Source: Bdellovibrio sp. NC01 (lineage in GTDB: Bacteria; Bdellovibrionota; Bdellovibrionia; Bdellovibrionales; Bdellovibrionaceae). From it: 64,000 nucleotides of DNA. The stretch is from NCBI RefSeq assembly GCF_006874625.1, contig NZ_CP030034.1, positions 372,001-436,000 of the forward strand. The letters are read 5' to 3'. The translations under genes and the position numbers were made by a program. The stretch's first letter is position 1, and every line of letters starts with the position of its first letter. A model generated the notes under the pieces. It made no database searches. It was not told the origin of the DNA and was given only the letters and a program-made list of their open reading frames with translations. Positions 52,446 to 61,363 of the stretch are shown here, in pieces.

Positions 52446-53450
52446 TTGGAGAAAAAGAAAGTCACCTTATTTGTTGTGAGCAATCAAACGGGTAAAACTC
52501 GTAAGATTGTTCTATCAGCCGCTTGGCTAAAGGCGATTTCTTTTATTTCTGCGATCGTGATCGTCATTTTTGCTGCCGGTATGGTCGATTACTTCGGTTT
52601 GCTTTTGCAAGCGATGGAAAATAAGCGTTTGAAAGTTGAAAACGCTCAATTGATCAAACAATTCCAAATCGTGGAAAGTAAAGTCAGTGCGCTTGAGAAT
52701 TCTTTAGAGCGCGTAAAAACATTCACAACGAAATTGAAATTGATCACGAACGTCGATTCGGATGACCGTATCACGAAGTTGACGATGGGACCAAAACCAG
52801 CTGCGGGTCAGCAGGTTGAAGAGTACGAACCGATGGAGCAACGTGCAGACGGCGAAGCTTTAACGGAACAAGATCAAGTGTTTGCTAATAAAAAGCCTTT
52901 GAACGATCAAACGGGTGAGTTGGCAAATGAAACGACGGACAAAGATTACGCTTCACTGGTTGTGCGTATCGATAAAGCCGTTAAAGAAACTCAACTTAAA
53001 GAACAAAGTGTTATCGATTTGTGGGAAGGTCTTTCAGAAAGACAAAGTTTGCTTTCTGCCACACCAAACATCAAGCCAGCTAAAGGTTGGTTGACGTCAC
53101 GTTTCGGTTACAGAACTTCGCCGTTTTCGGGTAAATCCGTTCTGCATGCGGGTCTTGATATCGCGGCAGCTCCAGGTTCACCGGTGTATGCGCCAGCAGA
53201 TGGTGTCGTGACGTTCGCGAGTTACGATGAAGGTTACGGTAAGCTTGTTAGTATCGATCACGGTTACGGCGTTAGCACTCGTTTCGGTCACATGTCGCAG
53301 ATCTACGTTCAGGTGGGTCAGCGTATTAATAAATGGGACGTTTTGGGTGCGGTAGGTAACACAGGTCGTTCGACGGGTCCGCATCTTCACTATGAAGTTC
53401 GTATCAACGGAACTCCAGTCGATCCAATCAACTACATCCTTGACGAATAA
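52446..53450 (+). CDS. Membrane-anchored M23 (LytM) peptidase with coiled coil
   Basis: 334-residue envelope protein that probably cleaves peptidoglycan cross-bridges or regulates amidases. It starts with TTG, then a cytosolic stretch (KKKVTLFVVSNQTGKTRK), a membrane segment (about 27-46), a coiled coil (about 52-105, QAMENKRLKVENAQLIKQFQIVESKVSALENSLERVKTF) and a linker, then the LytM domain: SRFGYRTSPFSGKSVLHAGLDIAAAPGSPVYAPADG with H-x3-D and the HLHYEVR zinc motif. This is a MepM/NlpD-like arrangement. Because the metal ligands are intact, activity is expected. Confidence 0.92.
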   Translation: MEKKKVTLFVVSNQTGKTRKIVLSAAWLKAISFISAIVIVIFAAGMVDYFGLLLQAMENKRLKVENAQLIKQFQIVESKVSALENSLERVKTFTTKLKLITNVDSDDRITKLTMGPKPAAGQQVEEYEPMEQRADGEALTEQDQVFANKKPLNDQTGELANETTDKDYASLVVRIDKAVKETQLKEQSVIDLWEGLSERQSLLSATPNIKPAKGWLTSRFGYRTSPFSGKSVLHAGLDIAAAPGSPVYAPADGVVTFASYDEGYGKLVSIDHGYGVSTRFGHMSQIYVQVGQRINKWDVLGAVGNTGRSTGPHLHYEVRINGTPVDPINYILDE

Positions 53451-53518
53451 CACGTTAATATAAGTTTGAACTTTTCTGCAAAGGCCTAAACTGAATGGAG
53501 ACATCAGTGGAGGCAATT

Positions 53519-54130
53519 ATGAAAGTTCTAGGATTTACTTCTTCACTTTTATTCGCGCTAATGACGTGTTTTTCACTGCCAAGTATGGCGGCACTTCCTC
53601 CACAATTTTCTGAATGTTTGAACGGTGACAGTGGTACGGTTTCAAGCGGTGATATTGCCGATATCGCAAAAGTTTCCAAAGTCACTTATTGTCAAAATCA
53701 ATTGGGCTTAACCAATAAGCTTGATACGCAAGAGCTTTTAAAAAATAAAAATATTCAGTTGGGAATTTCCATCGCGAAAACCAATTACACTCGCGAAGAT
53801 CTGATGGATTTGGCCAAAACGGGAAGTTACGTTTTGTACGTCGACTCAACCAGAATTCCAAAAGAGTATTTGATTGATATCGCTAAAGCCGGGGCGCAGC
53901 TGGTGATTATCAGTGCAACTGCAGGGTTAAGTACTTTTGATTTGCGTGACATCGCTCGTGCGAAATCTTTTGTCTATAACGTGAATTCGGCGGTCACTAA
54001 AGACGATTTAAAATCTTTGGTAGATGTCGGGGTGCAAGTGGTGATTCGTTCGAATCAATCAGCACTTACGAAGGATGACATCGTCGAAGTTGCACGAGTC
54101 AACTCCGACTTAGTCACTGTGATGCCATAA
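53519..54130 (+). CDS. Exported repeat protein of unknown function
   Basis: 203-residue exported protein: signal peptide MKVLGFTSSLLFALMTCFSLPSMA, two Cys early in the mature part. After about residue 60 there are four to five tandem units of 22-25 residues with a common pattern, T-x-DDL-x-DIAK-x-G-x-x-V-x-V-x-S (TREDLMDLAKTGSYVLYVDS, PKEYLIDIAKAGAQLVIISA, STFDLRDIARAKSFVYNVNS, TKDDLKSLVDVGVQVVIRSN, TKDDIVEVARVNSDLVTVMP). This suggests a regular solenoid. GGAGG before the ATG at 53519 decides the start; the frame from 53495 is rejected. Function unknown. Confidence 0.82.
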   Translation: MKVLGFTSSLLFALMTCFSLPSMAALPPQFSECLNGDSGTVSSGDIADIAKVSKVTYCQNQLGLTNKLDTQELLKNKNIQLGISIAKTNYTREDLMDLAKTGSYVLYVDSTRIPKEYLIDIAKAGAQLVIISATAGLSTFDLRDIARAKSFVYNVNSAVTKDDLKSLVDVGVQVVIRSNQSALTKDDIVEVARVNSDLVTVMP

Positions 54131-54136
54131 AACGGA

Positions 54137-56404
54137 CTACTGATTCATGACCGATACAGCTGGAAGTGGACACTGCAATTCTTTAAGCTTGCGGCTTACA
54201 AGTGCAGCTTCATTGTGATAGCCCTTGCTGATCAAAATATTTTTTTGTTGATTCACGATTGATTCAGATTGCATGCGACCGTTCAATTGGCCGACACCGC
54301 GGCAAGCTGCCACAACTGAAGAATCCATTTTCACGTCAAGAACCGGATCAATCATATCGCAGAAGAATTGGATCGCACCAAGGTGATCCATCGCTGCACT
54401 CCAATCAAGCCATGCACCTTCAAGTTGTTGGCAGGCGATTTCGTTTTCACGAGAACCCAACGGCAAATTGTCGAGTGTGAAATTCGCAAGGGTGTTCATG
54501 ATTTTCGCATCTTGCGCTTGTTTCACAGGATCAGAGTACATGCCACCCCCCGGAGTGATGATCACGTTTTTACCTTGGCCTGTTCCTGTTAAACTCCAAG
54601 AACCTGACTTCACCGCTTTCAAACCAATCAAGAATGCGGAAATCGATTGAGAGTGCATCGTTCTTGTATGTTCAATCCAAGCAAGCACCGGCGACTTGCC
54701 TAAGCTCCAGAATTTATTTGCGCCGAACAAACCAGCTTTCAAGATCACCATACGTTGTGCAAGTTCAGAACGATCGATGATGGAATTGTCTTTAGAAAGC
54801 TCTTGCATCGCTTTTTCAACACGTTGAACAGTCACTTGTTGTACTTGGATGCGGCTGTATTGAGCTTTCCAAGAACGGTATTCCATATTTTGGTTCAATT
54901 CATTTTCCAAAGCGATTTTGTTTTGGCCAATGATTGCCGCCGTTGCTGTGATTGATTGGCGAATGCCAGCAATCCACGAGCGACCTGCTTGCGCACATGA
55001 TTTCAAAGCGTTGTCACTTTCCGAAGCTTGTGGAGCTGTTTCAGAAATGCGCTTGATAGAAGCTTGGTGAAGCGACTTCATCGTCATTGCTTGCAAACGT
55101 TGCGATTTATTGTTTTGGGCGCTTGCCGCTGACAGGTTGTTAAATACAGAAGCTGGGAAGGACGTTCCATCTTGTGACCAGTTCACAAGTTCTTGCGCCA
55201 ATGTACAAACCATCATGTCGTCATTATTGGAATTCACTTGGCCGTCAATTGTTGCAAGATCCGTTTGGTCGCTAGCCAATTGTTTTTGAACTTCAGTGAT
55301 TTGTTTTGTCGCTGTGTCTTTATATTTCAACAACGAATAAAGCTCCGCAGAAGGTTTTGCGAAGTTTTGTTTGTACATTGTTACGTCTTTTTCAAGCTCT
55401 TGCGTGATCTTGTCGATCTTGCCACTTTGGGCAAGCTGCATGAAGCGAACTTTTTTCGCCACTTTCGTGAATTGACAAGTGTTTTGCAAAACGGCTTTGC
55501 GATGCTCTGGATTTTCCATATCCAAAGTGTTTGCATTGATCATTTTCGCCAATGCCGAGATACCAGAAGTCGCAACCACGCCACCAATTACGAAAGGCAA
55601 TGCTGGCGCAAGGGCTGCATTCATTGATACTGCGAACAACGCATAAGGAGCGATACCATTGATCACGTCATTCAACGCAATCAAAGCTTTACCCGTCGAC
55701 ATAGTTTGACGACCGCATTTTGAATTTAAGAAGACGTTATTATTCAGAACTTCACCGATGCTTGAAACCGCTTGCAATGCCGTCGTCATTGATTGATCGA
55801 TCTGCGCCGTATTTACTTGTGTTGGATCTTGGGTATCCATGATCGTTTGCAATGTTGTGATATTGTCTTTGATTGTCTTACCACTATCTTGCAACGATTT
55901 GACGTTTGTATCGTCACTACATTCTTGTGATGCACGAACTTCTTTAGTCAAAGCATCGACGGCAGAAATCAACTCGGCATGAGGTCTATTTTCAAACAAT
56001 GGGCACGCGTAGGCGTCTGGCACCGTCGCTGGCGACATACGTTGTGGTTGTTGTTGGCCAGGACGAGTTGTCGTGCTTGAAGAAGAACTGCCATTGCCAG
56101 TGCGTTTTTGCTGACCACTACGAGAACCAGAGCCTGAGCCATTGCCACCAACATTTAGCTCTGGAAATGAAACTCCTAAGCCTGTGTCGCTTGTATCGGA
56201 ACTGTCTGCGGTTGCCGTGTCGCTTGATGAAGTATCATTGAAAAGATCGACAGGGAAAAGGTCATCAACACTTTGTTGTTGTGATTGAGAACCACCGCTT
56301 TGATGTGCGCGATTTTTAGCGAACGCCGAAACGGGCATCTGCGCGCCTACCGTAAATGATAGCGCCATCAAGATTGCTTTTTTAGAGATCGAACTCTTTT
56401 TCAT
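54137..56404 (-). CDS. Large exported protein of unknown function
   Basis: 755-residue exported protein (start at 56404, with GGAG upstream; signal peptide MKKSSISKKAILMALSFTVGAQMPVSAFA). The first 130 mature residues are low-complexity (Ser/Gln/Asp/Gly-rich, e.g. SGSGSRSGQQKRTGNGSSSSS and a TRPGQQQPQRM patch). The rest is helical, with a hydrophobic hairpin near residues 260-285 (PYALFAVSMNAALAPALPFVIGG) that may insert in a membrane, and coiled-coil stretches (QTTLQ..., KDTATKQITEVQKQLASDQTDLATID). No known domain recognised. Long exported helical proteins of this type occur in predatory delta-proteobacteria. Divergent from the gene at 56757. Confidence 0.82.
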   Translation of the reverse strand: MKKSSISKKAILMALSFTVGAQMPVSAFAKNRAHQSGGSQSQQQSVDDLFPVDLFNDTSSSDTATADSSDTSDTGLGVSFPELNVGGNGSGSGSRSGQQKRTGNGSSSSSTTTRPGQQQPQRMSPATVPDAYACPLFENRPHAELISAVDALTKEVRASQECSDDTNVKSLQDSGKTIKDNITTLQTIMDTQDPTQVNTAQIDQSMTTALQAVSSIGEVLNNNVFLNSKCGRQTMSTGKALIALNDVINGIAPYALFAVSMNAALAPALPFVIGGVVATSGISALAKMINANTLDMENPEHRKAVLQNTCQFTKVAKKVRFMQLAQSGKIDKITQELEKDVTMYKQNFAKPSAELYSLLKYKDTATKQITEVQKQLASDQTDLATIDGQVNSNNDDMMVCTLAQELVNWSQDGTSFPASVFNNLSAASAQNNKSQRLQAMTMKSLHQASIKRISETAPQASESDNALKSCAQAGRSWIAGIRQSITATAAIIGQNKIALENELNQNMEYRSWKAQYSRIQVQQVTVQRVEKAMQELSKDNSIIDRSELAQRMVILKAGLFGANKFWSLGKSPVLAWIEHTRTMHSQSISAFLIGLKAVKSGSWSLTGTGQGKNVIITPGGGMYSDPVKQAQDAKIMNTLANFTLDNLPLGSRENEIACQQLEGAWLDWSAAMDHLGAIQFFCDMIDPVLDVKMDSSVVAACRGVGQLNGRMQSESIVNQQKNILISKGYHNEAALVSRKLKELQCPLPAVSVMNQ

Positions 56405-56723
56405 GGATACTCCACTGTCTAACTTTGCGACGAGTAACTGTTTGCGCGCGCCAAAATGAGGCATTCAATCCCTCTTTGTCATTCCAAGTTGTTGAAATGA
56501 CTGAATAGAATCCGTGCTTTTGCAGATCTCGTTTTATCAATTGTGTAGGAGTGCAAAGTGGATGCTTGCACTGATCTCATCTTGAGACAGTGAACTGTCT
56601 AAGGATCAGCAAGCAGTGTCGAATTATCGTCAATCGAATTCGCATTGGGCACCGAATGACTGTTTTCTGAAGATTCCTTTTTATATTGGTTATGAATTCC
56701 AATTTAAGTGGTGAAGAGGTGCT
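56405..56723. promoter_or_regulatory. Divergent intergenic region with operator-like palindromes
   Basis: 319 bases without a gene. It holds AGTGCAA/TTGCACT (56550-56556 and 56566-56572) and a tight 16-bp perfect palindrome AGACAGTGAACTGTCT at 56585-56600, followed by AT-rich sequence. Both look like operator half-sites; no regulator was assigned. Confidence 0.45.
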
Positions 56724-56756
56724 TTGGCTGGAACAGTACTTGAAATGAGTTATGGT

Positions 56757-57317
56757 ATGAGATTTTTTATTTCATGCTTTTTATTATTCATTGGTGGTCT
56801 TCTAATTTGCCCGAAGTGCAAGGCGAAGGTGTCTCTTGCTGACACAAAACCTCTTGTTATCCCGGTGGATAACGTGACGCCCACTTTTACCTCTAAGGAT
56901 ATGGCTAAGTTTGTTCCTTGCGATTCTTCTGTTCCAGGCTCTTCAACTTCAACGATGATGTATCGTATTGCCGATAAGAGTTTTAACGTGTGGTTCAATT
57001 CCCCGGCAGTTAAATCTAGTTTGCTGGGTCGAGCTGTTGATGAAACTCAGGAAAAATTGAAAACTGACGTAATTGTTCCAGCGGATTCAGCTGAAGGTGT
57101 CACACATAAATTCTCATTCCGCATCGAAGCATTTCAAGCATTAGCGAAACTCGAATACACGGGCTGGATGAAGGCAGCGATCAATTATGACGCAAAGGCC
57201 GCAGCCACTGACGTTTCATTCAAAGAGAAGCTCTTCTCTGATAAAGAACTCGTTCTAAGCCACAAAGGAAATAAAGAACAAGGTCTATCAATGATTGGCC
57301 TTGCCTGGCAGTGGTAA
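56757..57317 (+). CDS. Exported protein of unknown function
   Basis: Unrecognised protein of about 186 residues, exported through a signal peptide (MRFFISCFLLFIGGLL) when begun at the ATG at 56757; in-frame starts at 56724 (TTG) and 56745 are alternatives because no clear ribosome binding site distinguishes them. The early mature part has CPKCK, a C-x2-C pair that is not a lipobox (Ile precedes the Cys). The rest is beta-rich (TKPLVIPVDNVTPTFTSKDMAKFVPCDSSVPG, then SFRIEAFQALAKLEYTGW) and ends LAWQW. It lies 19 bases upstream of the thiolase gene on the same strand, so could be co-transcribed. Confidence 0.68.
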   Translation: MRFFISCFLLFIGGLLICPKCKAKVSLADTKPLVIPVDNVTPTFTSKDMAKFVPCDSSVPGSSTSTMMYRIADKSFNVWFNSPAVKSSLLGRAVDETQEKLKTDVIVPADSAEGVTHKFSFRIEAFQALAKLEYTGWMKAAINYDAKAAATDVSFKEKLFSDKELVLSHKGNKEQGLSMIGLAWQW

Positions 57318-57336
57318 TCAGTCCTACCCTTAGGAC

Positions 57337-58518
57337 ATGGAAAATATCGTATTTATCTCTGGAAAAAGAACTCCCTTTGGAGCATTCGGCGGATCTCTAA
57401 AGGATGTATCAGGAACTGATCTAGGCGTTGCTGCCGCTAAAGCAACTCTAGAACAAGCCGGTCTATCGGCTGACAAAATTGATCACGTTGTTTTTGGTAA
57501 CGTTGTTCAATCTTCTGCAGACGCAGCTTATCTTCCAAGACATATTGGTTTGAAAACAGGTGTACCGGTTGGTGTTGGTGCATTGGGCGTGAATCGTTTG
57601 TGCGGTTCTGGTTTCCAATCATGGGTCAATGCAGTTCAAATGATTCAAACCGGTGAAGCCACAGCAGTTCTTGCTGGTGGTGTTGAGCAAATGTCTTTGA
57701 TTCCTTACGTTGCTCGTAAAGTTCGTTTCGATGGCATGCGCATGGGTAACTTCGAACTTGAAGACATGATGACAGGTGCATTGACGGATTCTTATGCGAA
57801 AACACCGATGGCAATTACAGCTGAAAACTTGGCAGTGAAATACAACATCACTCGTGAACAAGCCGATCAATTCTCGATCCGTTCACAACAGCGTTATCAC
57901 GCAGCCGCACAAAAAGGTTACTTCGCGCAAGAGATCACTCCAGTGACTGTTGAAACTCGCAAAGGTCCTGTGGTTGTAGAAAAAGATGAACATCCAAAAC
58001 CAGATGTGACTTTGGAAAAACTAGCAACGATGAAACCAGTCTTCAAAAAAGACGGCATTGTCACTGCTGCCGGTTCTTCTGGTATTGTGGACGGTGCTGC
58101 TTGTTCATTGTTGATGAGCGAAAGCAAAGCCAAAGAGTTGGGCATGAAACCACTTGCGCGCATCGTAAGTTATGCGTCTGTGGGTTGTGATCCAACGATC
58201 ATGGGTATCGGCCCTGCGGGCGCTGCTCGTAAAGCGTTGGAAAAGGCCGGTTTGAAATTGGAACAAATGGATCTTGTTGAAGTGAATGAAGCATTCGCGG
58301 CGCAATATCTTGCTGTTGAAAAAGAACTTGGTTTGAATCCAGAAAAAACAAACGTCAATGGTGGCGCGATCGCCGTAGGACATCCATTGGGTGCTTCTGG
58401 CACTCGCATCATGAACCACTTGGTTTATGAGCTTCACCGCAGAGGCGCGAAATACGCTTTGGGTTCTGCGTGCATCGGTGGCGGTCAAGGTATCGCTGTT
58501 ATTATCGAAAGACTCTGA
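57337..58518 (+). CDS. Acetyl-CoA acetyltransferase / thiolase
   Basis: 393-residue thiolase that condenses or cleaves acyl-CoA (biosynthetic acetoacetyl-CoA or degradative 3-ketoacyl-CoA). The catalytic residues are present: C89 in NRLCGSGFQSW, H349 in GGAIAVGHPLGASGTR and C379 in ALGSACIGGGQG. The loop KVRFDGMRMGNFELEDMM and GSSGIVDGAACSLLMSE are regular. Length and lack of a long covering loop match the tetrameric AtoB/PhaA type. A well-formed terminator follows; the next gene, SDR-like, lies 118 bases on. No classical fadB or crt is nearby. Confidence 0.93.
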   Translation: MENIVFISGKRTPFGAFGGSLKDVSGTDLGVAAAKATLEQAGLSADKIDHVVFGNVVQSSADAAYLPRHIGLKTGVPVGVGALGVNRLCGSGFQSWVNAVQMIQTGEATAVLAGGVEQMSLIPYVARKVRFDGMRMGNFELEDMMTGALTDSYAKTPMAITAENLAVKYNITREQADQFSIRSQQRYHAAAQKGYFAQEITPVTVETRKGPVVVEKDEHPKPDVTLEKLATMKPVFKKDGIVTAAGSSGIVDGAACSLLMSESKAKELGMKPLARIVSYASVGCDPTIMGIGPAGAARKALEKAGLKLEQMDLVEVNEAFAAQYLAVEKELGLNPEKTNVNGGAIAVGHPLGASGTRIMNHLVYELHRRGAKYALGSACIGGGQGIAVIIERL

Positions 58519-58574
58519 TCTGCACTCCGGCGTTGCCGGAGTAAGGTCTGCACTCCGGCTTCGCCGGAGTAGGA
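58519..58574 (+). repeat. Two tandem 28-base hairpin repeats
   Basis: TCTGCACTCCGGCGTTGCCGG-type unit repeated at 58519-58546 and 58547-58574 (second copy with a TTC loop). Each forms an 8-bp stem ACTCCGGC/GCCGGAGT with a three-base loop (58524-58542 and 58552-58570). Lies in the thiolase-SDR gap. Confidence 0.8.
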
Positions 58575-58584
58575 GTGTCTGCTC

Positions 58585-58622
58585 GCGGCGGTTAAGCATG
58601 ACTGCCGCAACTTTCTTTTTTT
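58585..58622 (+). terminator. Intrinsic terminator of the thiolase gene
   Basis: Stem GCGGCGGT/ACTGCCGC (one G-U) with an eight-base loop, then CTTTCTTTTTTT (58611-58622). Confidence 0.9.
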
Positions 58623-58636
58623 GAGTTAAGGACGAC

Positions 58637-59410
58637 ATGGAAAACGGATTAAATTTACATCAAAGAGTAGCCCTGATTGCTGGCCCAATGACGACAACTG
58701 TTTCAAGTATCGTAATGAGTCTGACAAGATTAGGTGCTGACTGTGTGATCTTAGATACGGATAAATCCGTTGCCTCAGCTTTCACAAATCAAATCAACGA
58801 TCAGCGCGAAATCAACGACAAGTACGGTCGCGCCATGGTGATTCAAGGTGAATTTAAAACTCCTGAACAAGTGAAAGACGCTGTCGGCAGAGCCGCACAA
58901 ACTTTCGGTGGCTTGGATATCTACATCGACGCTTTGATGATTCAACAGCCGACACCTATGAAATTTGATGGTTCCATTGAAAACTTCGATGGCTTGATCG
59001 ACAAGCATTTGAAATTGCCGATGATGCTAACTCAAAGTGTGATGGCTTATTTGAAAAGTCGTAAAAAAGGCCGTGTGGTTTATTTGTTGAATGAATCACC
59101 CGTTGCAAAAATAAAAGAAGATATCGCAGCTCAAGCTGTGCGTTCGGGTCTTGTGCAATTCGCCCAAGCTTTAGCGAAACAAACAAGTGAATTCAATGTG
59201 ACTGTGAATGCGATGACCGTGGCGCTGACTGAAGAATACATCTTAGCTCACGACCCGGAATCGAAATCGATCAAAGAAGCGATGGAAAAAATGAAAGCCA
59301 TTGATCCATCTTTGAAAATCACAGAGGCAGATAAGATTTCACAAACAATCGCCTTCATGGTGAGCCCAATGGGTGCGACTATGAATGGACAGAAGTTCGC
59401 TCTTTCTTAA
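58637..59410 (+). CDS. Degenerate SDR-like protein (no catalytic Tyr/Lys, no glycine motif)
   Basis: 257-residue protein with the length and strand order of a short-chain dehydrogenase (RVALIAGPMTTTVSSIVMSLTRLGADCVILDTD, FGGLDIYIDAL, KKGRVVYLLNESPVAK, VTVNAMTVALTE) but with the cofactor loop TGxxxGxG replaced by AGPMTTTV and with AAQAVRSGL where YxxxK should be. It may be an inactive homologue, an accessory subunit or bind another ligand. AAGGA upstream sets the start. The hotdog thioesterase gene follows after 17 bases. Its position after a thiolase suggests a fatty-acyl role. Confidence 0.78.
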   Translation: MENGLNLHQRVALIAGPMTTTVSSIVMSLTRLGADCVILDTDKSVASAFTNQINDQREINDKYGRAMVIQGEFKTPEQVKDAVGRAAQTFGGLDIYIDALMIQQPTPMKFDGSIENFDGLIDKHLKLPMMLTQSVMAYLKSRKKGRVVYLLNESPVAKIKEDIAAQAVRSGLVQFAQALAKQTSEFNVTVNAMTVALTEEYILAHDPESKSIKEAMEKMKAIDPSLKITEADKISQTIAFMVSPMGATMNGQKFALS

Positions 59411-59427
59411 GTTTAAGGGATGTATCC

Positions 59428-59964
59428 ATGAATATGTTTTTCCGTCTGTTATGGACATACTTCATTTCCAAATACAGAAGTAAACTGCATCTCTTGGATA
59501 CTTGTCCTACTCCGTTCCGTGTTCTGCCGACAGACCTTGATGTGCTGATGCATATGAACAACGGGGTTTATTTTTCTCTGCAAGATTTAGCTCGTACTGA
59601 TTATATGATTCGCATCGGTGGACTGCATTTGTTCACCGAACGTGGCTGGTATCCCGTTGTCGTGGCCGAACGTTTGCGTTTTAGAAAGTCTTTGCAGCTT
59701 TTCAAAAAATTTGAAATCCACACGAAGCTTGCGTACTGGGATGATAAGTATATTTACATTGAGCACACTTTTGTCAGCGGTGGTGAAGCAGTTGCGTGGG
59801 GAATGATTCGTGCGCGCTTCTTATCTAGAAAGGGTGGCCTGGTGGCGCCTCAGGAATTGATGGATGCGATGGGATCTAAAGAACAGCCACCTGCGATGAC
59901 TGATTATCTTAAAAACTGGATCGCCGCTGAAGATGCTCATTCAACAGCGATCCATCCGAGTTAG
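59428..59964 (+). CDS. Hotdog-fold acyl-CoA thioesterase (THEM6-like)
   Basis: 178-residue protein with an N-terminal hydrophobic/basic helix (MNMFFRLLWTYFISKYRSK) that may bind the membrane and a hotdog domain: FRVLPTDLDVLMHMNNGVYFSLQDLARTDYMIR (the catalytic Asp and HMNNG motif), PVVVAERLRFRKSLQLFKKFEI, AYWDDKYIYIEHTFVSGGEAVAWGMIRARFL. This matches 4HBT-type thioesterases of the THEM6 branch and would hydrolyse acyl-CoA. AAGGGATG precedes the ATG. Ends four bases into the convergent HD gene. Confidence 0.88.
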   Translation: MNMFFRLLWTYFISKYRSKLHLLDTCPTPFRVLPTDLDVLMHMNNGVYFSLQDLARTDYMIRIGGLHLFTERGWYPVVVAERLRFRKSLQLFKKFEIHTKLAYWDDKYIYIEHTFVSGGEAVAWGMIRARFLSRKGGLVAPQELMDAMGSKEQPPAMTDYLKNWIAAEDAHSTAIHPS

Positions 59965-61277
59965 AACTTCAAAGATTTCAAAACCTTTTCTGCATTTGCA
60001 AAGTCTTCTGGCGCTACGTAAATACGATCGATGATACGTGTTCCTTCGTAGCGTTTAAAGATCTCTGTCGATTGATTGATTGGCGTTGGTTTGCTCCATG
60101 GATCGAATTGGTCGACGACATAGATCTGCGCCGCACGCTCTTCCGGAGAAGCGGTGTGGTACTTCGACAAGCGCGCTTTCGAGCTTGCCCAAATAACTTC
60201 CAAACCTTCTTTTTCCAAAAGACCTTTAATCATCTCAGGACGATCAGATTCAGTGGTGTGATGTTGCTCTAGCAAAACTTTGAATGGACGACGTTCAGCA
60301 ATACGACGGGCCCATGGGTTAGAAACGCTACGCAAGTGTTCATGCAGGCGATAGTCGTTGTACAGAGTGTACTCTTTAATATCGCCTGGCAATTTGAACG
60401 TGCAATCAGGTGACGTCAAATAGCGATTCAGCATTTCTTCATAGATGATACTTTTATGATGACCGTAAACCATCAAATGCATGTGATGGCGCGAAATCAA
60501 GAAATCGTCGAATGAATAAAGGGCGCGACGATTCATTGCCAGATACAATTTATTTTCCACACGGTGGAAAGTCATGTTTTGGATCAACCAGTTTGAATCA
60601 ATTTTACCGTAGTTCGTTCCGCAAAAATAAGAATCACGCTCTAGGTAATCCATACGATCTGCATCGATTTCGCTGCTTACGAGTTGCGAAAGGATAGGAC
60701 GGAAATCTACGCCGGCATCGACGAAGAAATCGTCAGGGCAATGCAAAGCCTTGTCGATCAAGCATGCGATGTGTACTGGAGAAATATCAGGGAACTGTTT
60801 GATGATCGTTTCAGAAATCGGCGAATCCGTTACGTACTTAATCGTATAGTCTTCGTGATTCGCTTTACGATTTTTGTACATCACTGTGTGTGCGGCATCG
60901 CCGTACTTTTGTTCTTCTTCGTAAATTTTAATTTGCAAATCAGCCAAGGGCGGCATCACTTGCTCTGTCGTATGACTTAAAGGACCGTGGCCCACGTCAT
61001 GAAGAAGAGCCGCCAAACGCACGACCTGGCGGAAGCGCGTTTTCACAGATGGTTTTGAAAATGGATAAACTCTGAAAATAGAATCGAACACGAGGCTTGC
61101 TAAATGGGCGACACCAATCGAATGGATGTAGCGATTGTGAGTGGCTCCTGGGAAGCTGAACTCTGAAAAGCCAAGTTGCTTGATCGCGCGAAGGCGTTGG
61201 TATTCAGCGGTATCTAAGATCGCGACTTCAGGGTCAGCATAATAGATTGAACCATGAACGGGATCTCTGATTTCCAT
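59961..61277 (-). CDS. HD-domain phosphohydrolase (dGTPase/SAMHD1-like)
   Basis: 438-residue soluble metal-dependent phosphohydrolase. Seen: EIRDPVHGSIYY at the N-terminus, RLRAIKQLGFSEFSFPGATHNRYIHSIGVAHLA (first His), LLHDVGHGPLSHTTE (the HD pair H93-D94), VSSEIDADRMDYLERDSYFCG (downstream Asp) and YEEMLNRYLTSPDC. This order is that of YwfO/SAMHD1-like nucleotidohydrolases, which cleave dNTPs or other nucleotides; (p)ppGpp hydrolysis is also known among HD enzymes, so the substrate is open. GAGGAG precedes the ATG. Convergent with the thioesterase. Confidence 0.9.
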   Translation of the reverse strand: MEIRDPVHGSIYYADPEVAILDTAEYQRLRAIKQLGFSEFSFPGATHNRYIHSIGVAHLASLVFDSIFRVYPFSKPSVKTRFRQVVRLAALLHDVGHGPLSHTTEQVMPPLADLQIKIYEEEQKYGDAAHTVMYKNRKANHEDYTIKYVTDSPISETIIKQFPDISPVHIACLIDKALHCPDDFFVDAGVDFRPILSQLVSSEIDADRMDYLERDSYFCGTNYGKIDSNWLIQNMTFHRVENKLYLAMNRRALYSFDDFLISRHHMHLMVYGHHKSIIYEEMLNRYLTSPDCTFKLPGDIKEYTLYNDYRLHEHLRSVSNPWARRIAERRPFKVLLEQHHTTESDRPEMIKGLLEKEGLEVIWASSKARLSKYHTASPEERAAQIYVVDQFDPWSKPTPINQSTEIFKRYEGTRIIDRIYVAPEDFANAEKVLKSLKF

Positions 61278-61363
61278 AATAGGGCTCCTCGGGCGAACGT
61301 TTTCAGACTGATATATGAGTACTAAGAATTATTCTGTCAATAGAGGGGATTTGTCGAGGTTAG

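Noticed and set aside
58519-58574. CRISPR array
   Set aside because: Only two directly abutting units without spacers, each a palindrome; no cas genes near.
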